A DNA stretch of 38,865 nt, taken from the NCBI RefSeq assembly GCF_021699195.1, contig NZ_SSXE01000128.1, positions 1-38,865 on the forward strand, read 5' to 3'. Position numbers and translations under genes: made by a program. This document shows, piece by piece, positions 1-8,344 of the stretch. A model generated the notes under the pieces. It ran no database searches, was not told the DNA's origin, and saw only the letters and a list, made by a program, of their open reading frames with translations. This DNA comes from Nonomuraea sp. MG754425. GTDB lineage: Bacteria; Actinomycetota; Actinomycetes; Streptosporangiales; Streptosporangiaceae. Each line of letters begins with the position of its first letter. Positions within the stretch are counted from its first letter, which is position 1.

Positions 1-748
1 GCACGATCACGTGCGGCAGCCCCATCGTGCCCAGCGCGCACGACACCAGCACGGACAGCACCCCCGGCAGCGACGGGTCGCCCGCCCCCGCCAGCCCCGG
101 CGGCCCGGCCCGGTAGGCCCCGTCGAACCAGGCGACGGGCCAGGTGCCGGCCATCCACCAGCATGCCGCGCCCACGCCGACGAACACCGCCAGCTTCAGC
201 CAGAACTGCGCGGCCTGCACGCTCGTCACGCTGCCCAGCCCGCCGGCCCACGCCACGCCCAGCGCCGCCGCCGCCACGGCCGCCCAGCCCAGCCACGGCG
301 GCAGCCCGGTCAGCAGCCGCACCACCACCCCGGCGGCGTGGAACTGGGCGACCATCAGCGCCAGCCCGACGACGAGCACCAGGCAGGTGGTCAGCCGCCG
401 CAGCCGCACCGAGCCCAGCCGCCACTGGGCGAAGTCCGGCAACGTGTACGTCCCCGACCGCCGCAGCGGTGCGACGACCAGCGCGAGAAGCACGACGAAC
501 CCGGCCGCGGCCCCCGCCGGGTACCACAACATCGGCGAGCCGTTGGTGGCGATGAGCCCGGCCGTGCCCAGGCAGGCGGCGGCCGAGGTGGTCTCGGACG
601 TGATCGCCGCGCCGTTCCACCAGGGCGGGACCGCCCTGGCCGCCACGTAGAAGTCGCCGGCGCCGCTGGAGCGGCGTGGCCGCGCGGCGCCCGCCATGAC
701 GGCCAGCACCAGCACGAAGGCGGCCCCGGTCAGCACCGCGACCGTCAT
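1..748 (-). CDS. Sodium/solute symporter (SSS), N-terminal part, cut by window edge
   Basis: The first 249 codons of an SSS-family transporter are visible; the gene continues past the left edge, so no stop is seen. Translation from the ATG at 748 gives an N-terminal helix, then DFYVAARAVPPWWNGAA and a stretch rich in small residues (TSETTSAAACLGTAGLIA), which is the typical helix 1-2 region of ActP/MctC-like symporters. Further hydrophobic segments follow, and the visible part ends in GTMGLPHVIV, the conserved segment preceding the VRF motif in this family. The ATG overlaps the stop of the small membrane gene upstream (ATGA), so it is translationally coupled to it. The linked LytS/LytR-type pair suggests a short carboxylate such as acetate or pyruvate as substrate; this is inference from context. 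Family assignment is firm, substrate is not. Confidence 0.85.
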   Translation of the reverse strand, partial: MTVAVLTGAAFVLVLAVMAGAARPRRSSGAGDFYVAARAVPPWWNGAAITSETTSAAACLGTAGLIATNGSPMLWYPAGAAAGFVVLLALVVAPLRRSGTYTLPDFAQWRLGSVRLRRLTTCLVLVVGLALMVAQFHAAGVVVRLLTGLPPWLGWAAVAAAALGVAWAGGLGSVTSVQAAQFWLKLAVFVGVGAACWWMAGTWPVAWFDGAYRAGPPGLAGAGDPSLPGVLSVLVSCALGTMGLPHVIV

Positions 749-1104
749 CGTTCCAGCCGCTCCGCCCACCTGAGCTGCCACACCGACAACCCCACCCAGG
801 CCCCCTGGACGGCCACCGACAGCGCCACCCACACCCACGGGTCGGGCAGCCACGCGGCGGCGACCGGCACGCCCACCAGCAGCCCGGCCACGGCGGCCAC
901 CGTGCGCAGCGCCCGCCGCAACTGCAGGCCCACGATCGCCGGCACGTCCGTCGGGGCCGGGCCCCGCCCCCCGGAACGCCCGGCGAGCCGGTGCACCACG
1001 GCCGCGGGCCGGGCCGACAGGCGCCCGATCACGGTGGCCCCGAGCGCGGCGGGCCGCCGCGACACCACCACGCGCCGCCGCCCGGCCGCCGGGCGGCCGC
1101 TCAC
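745..1104 (-). CDS. Small two-helix membrane protein coupled to symporter
   Basis: A 119-residue protein. The GTG start overlaps the response-regulator stop (GTGA), and its own TGA overlaps the symporter ATG (ATGA), so three genes are joined by 4-base overlaps; this decides the start. The first half is Arg/Ala-rich and basic. Two hydrophobic helices lie at about residues 64-84 and 88-108, separated by a short PDPW turn, with a basic C-terminus (RWAERLER). Position and size recall the DUF485-type small proteins that precede ActP-type symporters, but I do not see a clear DUF485 motif. A role as an accessory subunit of the symporter is likely by context only. Confidence 0.75.
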   Translation of the reverse strand: MSGRPAAGRRRVVVSRRPAALGATVIGRLSARPAAVVHRLAGRSGGRGPAPTDVPAIVGLQLRRALRTVAAVAGLLVGVPVAAAWLPDPWVWVALSVAVQGAWVGLSVWQLRWAERLER

Positions 1105-1841
1105 GAGATCGCGCCCCGGTGCTGGCGGACGAGCTGCTCGCGCACCTGCCGGCTGTGCCGCCTGCTCACCTGGAGCGTCTCGGTGCCGACGGTGAGCGTC
1201 ACCCGCCCGCCCTCGAACCTCAGCTCGCTGACGTGCCGCCCGGAGACGAGCGTGCTGCGGTGGATGCGGATGAACCCGGAGTCGGACCAGCGCCGCTCCA
1301 GCGCCGCCAGGGACATGCGGACGAGATAGCTGCCGTCGACGGTGTGCAGGCGCACGTAGTCGCCCTTGGCCTCGGCGAACCAGACGGCCTGCTGCGGCAC
1401 GAACCGGGTGCGCCCGCCCAGCTCGACGGGGATCACGTCGTCGGGGCCCAGCTCGACGGCCGGGGACGTGGCGGCCTCCAGCCGGCGCACCGCCTCCGAC
1501 AGCCGCTCGGCCCGGACGGGCTTGAGCAGGTAGTCGACCGCCTCCAGCTCGAACGCCTGCACCGCGCACTCCTCGTGCGCCGTGACGAACACCAGCTTCG
1601 GCGGGCTGGGGAAGCCGCCGACCAGCCGGGCGAGGTCGAGCCCGTCGAGGCCGGGCATCCGGATGTCGAGGAACACCCCGTCGAGCCGCTCGCCGCCGCC
1701 GATCATCTGCACCATGTCCTGCAGCGCGGTGACGCCGTCGGCGGCCGTCATGACGTGTTCGATTCTGTCGTCCTGGCGCAACAGGTAGGCGAGCTCCTCC
1801 AGAGCGGGCACTTCGTCGTCGACGGCCAGGACTCTCAGCAT
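1101..1841 (-). CDS. LytTR-family response regulator
   Basis: A 246-residue two-component regulator. The N-terminal receiver domain (about 1-120) has the acidic pair D8-D9, the phospho-acceptor D59 in FLDIRMPG, the conserved T in FVTAHE and K in LLKPV. The C-terminal LytTR DNA-binding domain (about 140-240) shows the hallmark AEAKGDYVRLHT and FIRIHRSTLVS segments. I start it at the ATG at 1841, directly before the receiver domain, rather than at a TTG further upstream; there is only a weak GGTGG upstream. It lies 66 bp behind the kinase gene and overlaps the small membrane gene. LytTR regulators paired with LytS-type kinases commonly control adjacent carboxylate transporters, which fits the symporter here. 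Confidence 0.93.
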   Translation of the reverse strand: MLRVLAVDDEVPALEELAYLLRQDDRIEHVMTAADGVTALQDMVQMIGGGERLDGVFLDIRMPGLDGLDLARLVGGFPSPPKLVFVTAHEECAVQAFELEAVDYLLKPVRAERLSEAVRRLEAATSPAVELGPDDVIPVELGGRTRFVPQQAVWFAEAKGDYVRLHTVDGSYLVRMSLAALERRWSDSGFIRIHRSTLVSGRHVSELRFEGGRVTLTVGTETLQVSRRHSRQVREQLVRQHRGAIS

Positions 1842-1907
1842 GTCCACCACGCTGTCGTATGAAAGCAGAGGTGGCAAGCGCCACGCCAGCGTAGCGTAAT
1901 TATTTGA

Positions 1908-3053
<1,146 letters not shown>

Positions 3054-3060
3054 GCTGGAA

Positions 3061-3066
3061 ACCGTA
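3061..3066 (-). promoter_or_regulatory. -10 element for a leaderless lytS-like transcript
   Basis: Read on the minus strand this is TACGGT (TANNNT), 7 nt before the ATG at 3053. No recognisable -35 element lies at the right distance. Confidence 0.45.
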
Positions 3067-3107
3067 ACCAATGACGGAGCGTGTCCGGGGCGAAACCCGG
3101 AGTTGCG

Positions 3108-3704
3108 TCAGGGCGGGCCCTCTCCGGGTTCCTCCTGGTAGGAGTAACGCTGCTCGCGCCAGGGATCGGCCAGGTTGTGGTAGCCGCGCTCCTCCCAGAA
3201 GCCTCTGCGGTCTTCGAGGAGGTATTCGATGCCCCGCACCCATTTGACGCTCTTCCACGCGTACAGGTGGGGCACCACGATGCGCAGCGGGTAGCCGCGC
3301 TCGGGGCTGAGCGGCTTCTCGTCCAGTTCCGTGGCGAACAGCGTGCCGGGCGCGGTGAGGTCGGACATCCGCAGGTTGGCGCTGTAGCCGTACTCGGCCC
3401 AGATCATCACGTGGCGCACGCCCGGGTCGGGCGGGGCGGCGGCCAGGATCGTGGCCGGGGTGACGCCGCGCCACTCGTTGCCCATGAGGGAGAACTTGGT
3501 GACGCAGTGGAAGTCGGCGAGGCGGGTGTCGCGCGGCAGCCGCTCGAAGGCGTCCCAGGCGAGGCAGTGCTCCTCGCCCGAGGCGGTGGCGCCGAACACG
3601 CGGAAGTCCCAGCGGTCCGGCCGGAACGCGGGGACCCGGCCGTAGTGGATCACGGGGCGGCCGCGCGGGACGTACTGGCCGGGCGGCAGGCGCGGCTCCT
3701 CCAT
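3108..3704 (-). CDS. Sulfite-oxidase-like molybdopterin oxidoreductase
   Basis: A 198-residue protein of the sulfite oxidase/YuiH-like molybdopterin-binding family (PF00174). The short form consists of the Mo-cofactor domain alone. The predicted Mo-ligating cysteine is C67 in DFHCVTKFS, the place of the conserved CV..W segment, and the later segments PLRIVVPHLYAWKSVKWV and YGYSANLRM match the family. No signal peptide or haem or dimerisation domain is visible, so it is probably cytosolic. Its electron partner and substrate are unknown. The start is the ATG at 3704, preceded by a strong AGGGGAG at proper spacing; the reading frame stays open upstream but has no better site. It is transcribed alone, divergent from the aroF leader. 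Confidence 0.9.
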   Translation of the reverse strand: MEEPRLPPGQYVPRGRPVIHYGRVPAFRPDRWDFRVFGATASGEEHCLAWDAFERLPRDTRLADFHCVTKFSLMGNEWRGVTPATILAAAPPDPGVRHVMIWAEYGYSANLRMSDLTAPGTLFATELDEKPLSPERGYPLRIVVPHLYAWKSVKWVRGIEYLLEDRRGFWEERGYHNLADPWREQRYSYQEEPGEGPP

Positions 3705-3784
3705 GATCACTCCCCTCACCGATCTCGCGTCTTGGGCCATCCTGCCATCGGACCGTTCGTGCCTCGCCAGTGGGTGCGGTGCGG

Positions 3785-3790
3785 TAGCAT
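3785..3790 (+). promoter_or_regulatory. -10 element of the aroF leader transcript
   Basis: TAGCAT matches TANNNT and lies 8 nt before the leader ATG at 3799, placing transcription start at or next to that ATG. No good -35 hexamer is seen. Confidence 0.5.
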
Positions 3791-3798
3791 TACGGCTT

Positions 3799-3867
3799 AT
3801 GCGCACCGCGTTCCTGTTTTCGTATGGCGACGGACCCGACTCCGTTCGCCATCTGACGCTGCGGTAG
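3799..3867 (+). CDS. aroF leader peptide (Phe/Tyr control codons)
   Basis: A 22-codon ORF starting MRTAFLFSY, with Phe at codons 5 (TTC) and 7 (TTT) and Tyr at codon 9 (TAT). TTT and TAT are rare in a genome this GC-rich. There is no Shine-Dalgarno sequence; a TAGCAT -10 sits 8 nt upstream, so translation is probably leaderless. The ORF is followed by a perfect terminator hairpin and then by the DAHP synthase gene, the classical layout of ribosome-stalling attenuation. Its stop codon (3865-3867) lies 13 nt before the terminator stem. The role is inferred from architecture and codon content. Confidence 0.75.
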   Translation: MRTAFLFSYGDGPDSVRHLTLR

Positions 3868-3896
3868 CAGACAGGCGAGCGAAGGCCCCGGGTCCG
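3826..3896 (+). promoter_or_regulatory. Attenuator: competing leader RNA folds
   Basis: Two incompatible folds can be drawn. Fold 1: 3826-3834 pairs with 3841-3850 (9 bp, one bulged T), starting right after the Tyr codon; it is compatible with the terminator. Fold 2: 3843-3850 pairs with 3874-3881 (8 bp, one G-U), nested inside 3831-3838 paired with 3889-3896 (8 perfect bp), which removes part of the 5' arm of the terminator. The segment 3832-3838 (GGACCCG) is identical to 3900-3906 in the terminator region, so both compete for the same partner. A ribosome stalled at Phe5/Phe7 would mask fold 1; one reaching the stop codon would mask the 3874-3881 arm. Pairings were found by eye; no energies were computed. 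Confidence 0.65.
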
Positions 3897-3923
3897 ACAG
3901 GACCCGGGGCCTTCTGCGTTTTT
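3881..3923 (+). terminator. Intrinsic terminator of the aroF attenuator
   Basis: A perfect 14-bp stem (3881-3894 with 3901-3914), a 6-nt loop and a T5 tract at 3919-3923. It lies between the leader peptide and aroF on the coding strand, so it would stop transcription before aroF. Confidence 0.9.
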
Positions 3924-3987
3924 CCGGCAGTTTTCGCAGGCAGTTCACAGTTTTTCGCAGACGGTTCCGTAGAAGGGGAGCGAGCAG

Positions 3988-5010
3988 ATGGTGATCGTGA
4001 TGAGGTCCGAGGCCACCGGCGCCGACGTCGAGGCGATCGTGTCCGTCGTCCGGACGGCCGGGGTGGAGGCGTTCGTCAGCAGGGGCGTGCAGCGCACGAT
4101 CGTCGGCCTGGTCGGCGACGTGACGCAACTCGACGCGACGAGCCTGCGGGGCATGGCGGGAGTGCGTGACGTGATGCGCGTGTCCACGCCGTACAAGCTG
4201 GTCAGCAGGGAGAACCATCCGGAACGTTCCACCGTCCACGTGGGCGGCGTGCCGATCGGCCCCGACACCGTGACGCTGATCGCGGGGCCGTGCGCGGTGG
4301 AGACGCACGAGCAGACGCTCGCCGCGGCCAGGATGGCGCAGAGCGCGGGCGCGGTGCTGCTGCGGGGCGGGGCGTACAAGCCGCGCACGTCCCCGTACGC
4401 CTTCCAGGGGCTGGGCGAGAAGGGCCTGCGCATCCTGGCCGACGTACGGGAGGAGACGGGTATGCCGATCGTGACGGAGGTCGTGGACGCGCGCGACGTC
4501 GCGACGGTCGCCGCCTACGCCGACATGCTCCAGGTCGGCACCCGCAACATGCAGAACTTCGCGCTGCTGCAGGAGGTCGGCGCGGCGGGGCGGCCCGTGA
4601 TGCTCAAGCGCGGCATGACGGCCACGATCGAGGAGTGGCTGATGGCGGCCGAGTACATCGCCCAGCGCGGCAACCTCGACATCGTGCTGTGCGAGCGGGG
4701 GGTGCGGACGTACGAGACGGCCACCCGCAACACGCTCGACGTGTCGGCCGTGCCGGTGGCCCAGCGCCTGTCGCACCTGCCGGTGATCATCGACCCGTCG
4801 CACTCGGGCGGGCGGCGTGACCTGGTGCTGCCGCTGACCCGCGCGGCCATCGCGGTCGGGGCCGACGGTGTGATCATCGACGTGCACCCGCGGCCCGAGC
4901 AGGCGCTCTGCGACGGGCCGCAGGCTCTGGTGGACGCCGACCTGGGCGAGCTGGCCCAGATCATGACCGACTTCCCCGCGCTGCTCGGCAAGGCCCCCGC
5001 CACCGTCTGA
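3988..5010 (+). CDS. aroF: DAHP synthase, type I-beta, with N-terminal regulatory domain
   Basis: A 340-residue 3-deoxy-D-arabino-heptulosonate 7-phosphate synthase, the first step of the shikimate pathway (PEP plus erythrose 4-phosphate). Residues 1-70 form a ferredoxin-like/ACT-like domain as in the Thermotoga-type enzymes, where it mediates feedback inhibition by Tyr/Phe. The TIM barrel follows, with AGPCAVE (99-105, C102 a metal ligand), YKPRTSPYAFQG (130-141), GTRNMQNF (184-191), LKRG (206-209), DPSHSGG (269-275) and DVHP (298-301). The start ATG has AAGGGGAG upstream. Expression is probably controlled by the Phe/Tyr leader attenuator in front, so both enzyme and mRNA would answer to aromatic amino acids. 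It is a single-gene unit closed by a terminator. Confidence 0.96.
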   Translation: MVIVMRSEATGADVEAIVSVVRTAGVEAFVSRGVQRTIVGLVGDVTQLDATSLRGMAGVRDVMRVSTPYKLVSRENHPERSTVHVGGVPIGPDTVTLIAGPCAVETHEQTLAAARMAQSAGAVLLRGGAYKPRTSPYAFQGLGEKGLRILADVREETGMPIVTEVVDARDVATVAAYADMLQVGTRNMQNFALLQEVGAAGRPVMLKRGMTATIEEWLMAAEYIAQRGNLDIVLCERGVRTYETATRNTLDVSAVPVAQRLSHLPVIIDPSHSGGRRDLVLPLTRAAIAVGADGVIIDVHPRPEQALCDGPQALVDADLGELAQIMTDFPALLGKAPATV

Positions 5011-5016
5011 CCGGCC

Positions 5017-5044
5017 GTCCGCCCCCGGTGAGCCGGGGGCGGAC
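5017..5044. terminator. Bidirectional terminator between aroF and thiI
   Basis: A perfect 12-bp hairpin (5017-5028 with 5033-5044) with loop TGAG. It lies in the 37-bp gap between two convergent genes. It has no T tract, as is common in actinomycetes. Confidence 0.8.
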
Positions 5045-5047
5045 GCG

Positions 5048-6244
5048 TCAGAGGGTGTACTCCTGGATGGAGTCGGCGAGCTGGACGCACAGTTCCTCGG
5101 CGTCCAGCCGCTTCTCGATCAGCTTGAGGTCCTCGATCTTGGCCCGGGTCTCGGCGCGCTTGGGCGCCAGCAGCGAGCAGCAGTCCTCGTCGGGCAGCTC
5201 CGAGATCTCCAGCGTGCCGATGCGCCGGGCCTCGGCCATGATCTCGGTTTTGTCCCAGCCCACCAGGGGCCGCAGGATCGGCAGCTCCACGGCGTTGTCC
5301 TGGGCGGTGATGTTGGCCAGCGTCTGCGAGGAGACCTGCCCGAGCGCGTCGCCGGTGATCAGCGCGGCGGCGCGGATGCGGTGGGCGACCTCCTCGGCCG
5401 TCTTCAGCATCAGCCGCCGCTGGGCGATCACCGCCAGCCGGTCCTGGCCCGAGCTGCGGATCGACTGCTGCGCCTTGCCGAACGGCACCACCCACAGCCG
5501 CGAGCGGCCCTGGAACCGGTCGAGCTTCCTGACCAGCGCGTACGCCTTGTAGATCGACTCGGACGTGGTGAACGGGATGCCGGAGAAGTGCAGGAAGTCG
5601 ACGTGCAGGCCGCGCCGCATCATCCGGTACGCGGCCACGGGCGAGTCGATGCCGCCCGACATGAGCACCAGGGCCCGGCCGCTGCTGCCGACCGGCAGGC
5701 CGCCCTGGCCGGGGATGCCGCCGGTGAAGACGAACACCTCGTCCCTGTCGACCTCGATGAACACCGTCAGCTCGGGGTTCTTGAGGTCGACGGGCAGGCC
5801 GTACTCGTCGTTGATGGCGCCGCCCACGAGGCGGTCGAGCTCGTTGGAGCGCAGGGGGAAGCGCTTGTCGCGGCGGCGCGAGCGGACCGCGAAGCGGGCG
5901 CCCCGCTTGGCCTCCTCGCTCTCGCCGGCCAGTTCGAGGCCGGCCTTCAGCACGGCGTCGGGGTCCTTGGCGACCCGCCAGGCGCGGTGGATCCAGACCA
6001 GCCCGGGGACGTCGGCCACGCGCTGCGCGACGGCGTCGGCCTGCTCGGGGGTGGCGCCCTGGGGCAGGAAGATCGCGACCACGCCGTGCCGCCTGCGCAC
6101 GTCGACCTGGATGCCGACCGTCTGGAGGGCGTGGCGGATGTTGGCGATCAGGCGGCGTTCGAACAGCTCGCGGTTCTTGCCCTTGAGGACGATCTCGCCC
6201 AGCTTGAGCAGTACGCACGGCTCGCCCAGGGCGGACATCGTCAT
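5048..6244 (-). CDS. thiI: tRNA 4-thiouridine synthase ThiI
   Basis: A 398-residue ThiI. It activates U8 of tRNA by adenylation for sulfur transfer, and in some bacteria also helps make the thiazole of thiamine. An N-terminal ferredoxin-like region is followed by a THUMP domain (about 60-165) and a PP-loop ATPase with SGGIDSP (196-202). The protein ends about where the catalytic domain ends, so the C-terminal rhodanese domain of the E. coli enzyme is absent. Cysteines C355-C356 in DEDCC lie near the usual catalytic cysteine position, so the sulfur donor must be another protein. The start ATG at 6244 is chosen for the GGAGG seven bases upstream; an in-frame ATG follows two codons later. Confidence 0.95.
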   Translation of the reverse strand: MTMSALGEPCVLLKLGEIVLKGKNRELFERRLIANIRHALQTVGIQVDVRRRHGVVAIFLPQGATPEQADAVAQRVADVPGLVWIHRAWRVAKDPDAVLKAGLELAGESEEAKRGARFAVRSRRRDKRFPLRSNELDRLVGGAINDEYGLPVDLKNPELTVFIEVDRDEVFVFTGGIPGQGGLPVGSSGRALVLMSGGIDSPVAAYRMMRRGLHVDFLHFSGIPFTTSESIYKAYALVRKLDRFQGRSRLWVVPFGKAQQSIRSSGQDRLAVIAQRRLMLKTAEEVAHRIRAAALITGDALGQVSSQTLANITAQDNAVELPILRPLVGWDKTEIMAEARRIGTLEISELPDEDCCSLLAPKRAETRAKIEDLKLIEKRLDAEELCVQLADSIQEYTL

Positions 6245-6363
6245 GGTGGAACCTCCGGGGAAAGGGTGGGAGAGCGCGGCGGTCGGTGTAGGGAACGCCG
6301 CGACCACCCGAGTTTAGTCCGGCCGGGTCTCGTGTGCGGTCCGGCGGCCGACCCTCCGGAAGC

Positions 6364-6380
6364 CATGAGACCCTCTCATG
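6364..6380. repeat. 17-nt inverted repeat in thiI/MHYT intergenic region
   Basis: CATGAGA-CCC-TCTCATG, 7-bp perfect arms, in the 234-bp region between divergent thiI and the first MHYT gene. It is a candidate operator for either gene. Nothing else in this stretch was assignable apart from the AAGGA ribosome site of the MHYT gene. Confidence 0.4.
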
Positions 6381-6478
6381 TTCTCGACTCGCAAGTTTAC
6401 CGATAGTTCGGGTATCCATGCGAAAGGGACATCCGGGATGGCACAATCCGGGAACCCCTAAATGGCAAGGAACCGAAG

Positions 6479-7330
6479 ATGACTTCCGCTGTTGATCATT
6501 TCACCTACGGATTGATCACGCCGTTGCTCGCCTACGTGATGTCCTGCATCGGCTCGATGCTCGGGCTACGGCTCACCGCGCAGGCGCACGCCTCGCGCGG
6601 CGGCGCCCGCGTGCGCTGGCTGCTGGGCGCGGCCATCTCCATCGGTGGCACGGGTATCTGGGTCATGCACTTCATCGCCATGATGGGCTTCGAGGTGGAG
6701 GGCACCCAGATCAAGTACGACGTCTGGTTGACCGTGGCCTCGGCGATGGTGGCCATCGTGGTCGTCGGCACCGGCCTGCTCCTGGTCTCCTACGGCGGCG
6801 GCCGGCTCCTGGCGCTGCTCGGCGGCGGCCTGCTGACGGGGCTCGGCGTCGCCTCCATGCACTACCTCGGCATGTACGCGATGAACATGTCCGCCCACGT
6901 CTCCTACGACCGGATCACCGTGGCCGCCTCCGTGGGCATCGCCGTGGTGGCCGCGACCGTGGCGTTGTGGTTCACCCTGCGCGTCAAGAAGCCGATCTGG
7001 ATCACCGCCGCCGCCCTCGTCATGGGCGTCGCGGTCTCCGGCATGCACTACACCGGCATGTACGCCATGCACGTCTCGGTGGACGCCGATCCCGGCATGG
7101 TGCCGGGCGCCGACGCCCTCGACTTCCTCGTGCCCCTCATGACCGTGATCAGCCTGATCACGCTGACCATGCTGCTCATGGTGATCCTGTCGCCGTCGGA
7201 GGAGGAACTGCACGAGGACGCGGAGCTGGTGGCCAAGCTGGAGCTGCGCCGCCGTACCGCCCAGCAGGAGCAGCTCACCTACCCCGCGCCGGCACCGCGT
7301 CACCAGCCGGCGCCGGCCCGGCGAAGGTAG
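6479..7330 (+). CDS. MHYT-domain membrane sensor protein 1
   Basis: A 283-residue integral membrane protein made almost only of an MHYT domain. Seven hydrophobic segments are visible, with the repeated motif at M63-H64-F (VMHFIAMMGF), M127-H128-Y (SMHYLGMYAM) and M189-H190-Y (GMHYTGMYAM). In MHYT proteins these Met/His residues are proposed to bind a metal, probably copper, that senses a diatomic gas; that is family knowledge, not shown here. No output domain (GGDEF, EAL, kinase) is attached. The tail after ILSPSEEEL is a short charged helix and a Pro/Ala-rich end. AAGGA lies 7 nt before the ATG. The next gene is a paralogue 61 bp downstream. Confidence 0.9.
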   Translation: MTSAVDHFTYGLITPLLAYVMSCIGSMLGLRLTAQAHASRGGARVRWLLGAAISIGGTGIWVMHFIAMMGFEVEGTQIKYDVWLTVASAMVAIVVVGTGLLLVSYGGGRLLALLGGGLLTGLGVASMHYLGMYAMNMSAHVSYDRITVAASVGIAVVAATVALWFTLRVKKPIWITAAALVMGVAVSGMHYTGMYAMHVSVDADPGMVPGADALDFLVPLMTVISLITLTMLLMVILSPSEEELHEDAELVAKLELRRRTAQQEQLTYPAPAPRHQPAPARRR

Positions 7331-7359
7331 TTGCGCAGCCGGCATCTCCCTGCCCATAC

Positions 7360-7381
7360 TCCCTTATCGGTGCATAAGGGA
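7360..7381 (+). repeat. Inverted repeat before second MHYT gene
   Basis: TCCCTTAT (7360-7367) and ATAAGGGA (7374-7381) form 8-bp perfect arms with a 6-nt loop, directly upstream of the ribosome site of the second MHYT gene. It could be an operator or an RNA hairpin that limits readthrough or translation. Confidence 0.45.
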
Positions 7382-7391
7382 TGGGTGGGGC

Positions 7392-8207
7392 ATGTCGCCG
7401 ATCGATCATTTCTCTCTCGGGGTGCTGACACCCCTGCTCGCGTACGTCATGTCGAGTGTGGGCTCCATGCTGGGGCTGCTGCTCGCCTCGCGCGCGCGGG
7501 TCGCCGGCGGGCGTGAGGCCTGGTGGTGGCTGGCCGGCGCGGCCTTCGCGATCGGCGGCACCGGCATCTGGACCATGCACTTCATCGCCATGCTGGGCTT
7601 CTCCGTGCACGGCTCGGTGATCCGCTACGACGTCCCGCTCACCGTCGCCTCCGCGCTCATCGCGATCGTCGTCGTGGGGGTGGGGCTGTTCCTGGCCTAC
7701 CACGGCAGGGGACGGCCGGCCTACCTGCTCGGGGGCGGCGTGCTGACCGGGCTCGGCGTGGCGAGCATGCACTACCTCGGCATGGCCGCCATGAACGTCT
7801 CCGGCCGGATGTCCTACGACCCCGTGCTCGTCACGCTGTCGGTGCTGATCGCGGTGGCGGCGGCCACGGCGGCGCTGTGGTTCGCGCTGCGGGTCAGCGG
7901 GGCGCTCAGGATCGGCGGGGCGGCGCTGGTCATGGGGGTGGCGGTGGCGGGCATGCACTACACCGGGATGTCCTCGATGTCGGTCGCGGCGCACGCCGAC
8001 ATGGTGCCGCTGGACGGCGCGAAGGCCGTCGACTTCCTGCTGCCGCTCATCGTGGGCATCAGCGTGATCACCGTGGGACTGCTGCTCACCGTGATCCTCT
8101 CTCCCTCGGAGAAGGAACTGCGCAGCGAGGCGGAGTTCAGGCAGCGGCTGCGCGAACGCGACGAGGGCGTGCCGGAGGTCGATCTCTTCGGCACGCCCCG
8201 CGGTTGA
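7392..8207 (+). CDS. MHYT-domain membrane sensor protein 2
   Basis: A 271-residue paralogue of the preceding gene, with the same start (SPIDHFSLG versus SAVDHFTYG), the same seven-helix plan and the motif at M62 (TMHFIAMLGF), M126 (SMHYLGMAAM) and M188 (GMHYTGMSSM). The third motif has Ser where the first protein has Tyr-Ala (GMYAM to GMSSM). The segment ILSPSE-EL is kept, but the tail differs (charged, ending VDLFGTPRG). Start ATG with GGTGGGG upstream. The two genes look like a tandem duplication that has diverged mainly in the C-terminal cytoplasmic tail. No effector is fused, so any output must go through a partner. Confidence 0.9.
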   Translation: MSPIDHFSLGVLTPLLAYVMSSVGSMLGLLLASRARVAGGREAWWWLAGAAFAIGGTGIWTMHFIAMLGFSVHGSVIRYDVPLTVASALIAIVVVGVGLFLAYHGRGRPAYLLGGGVLTGLGVASMHYLGMAAMNVSGRMSYDPVLVTLSVLIAVAAATAALWFALRVSGALRIGGAALVMGVAVAGMHYTGMSSMSVAAHADMVPLDGAKAVDFLLPLIVGISVITVGLLLTVILSPSEKELRSEAEFRQRLRERDEGVPEVDLFGTPRG

Positions 8208-8217
8208 GCTATGTGCT

Positions 8218-8273
8218 GGGTACGGCCTGCGCCACAAGTGGGCCGCCTACTCGCTGCGGCGCAAGCCGTACCC
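8218..8273. repeat. Long imperfect inverted repeat between convergent genes
   Basis: 16-nt arms 8218-8233 and 8258-8273 are complementary with one mismatch (C against A), spaced by 24 nt. The element lies in the 137-bp gap between the second MHYT gene and the phosphofructokinase gene, whose 3' ends face each other. It is a plausible bidirectional terminator. No T tract follows on either side. Confidence 0.6.
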
Positions 8274-8344
8274 TGAGGGGGTTGTAGCGGTAACCCCGCT
8301 GACCCAAAAGTACGGCCGCCCGCTTGCAAGCCGCTTTCAGCGCG

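Noticed and set aside
11..1195. Long plus-strand ORFs over the symporter/regulator operon
   Set aside because: They are shadows of the minus-strand genes: Arg/Pro/Gly/His-rich, no domain, no ribosome site. The same holds for the other long opposite-frame ORFs in the window.
8211..8273. 21-codon plus-strand ORF starting at the ATG at 8211, within the inverted repeat
   Set aside because: No ribosome site or -10, and it is wholly explained by the hairpin arms.
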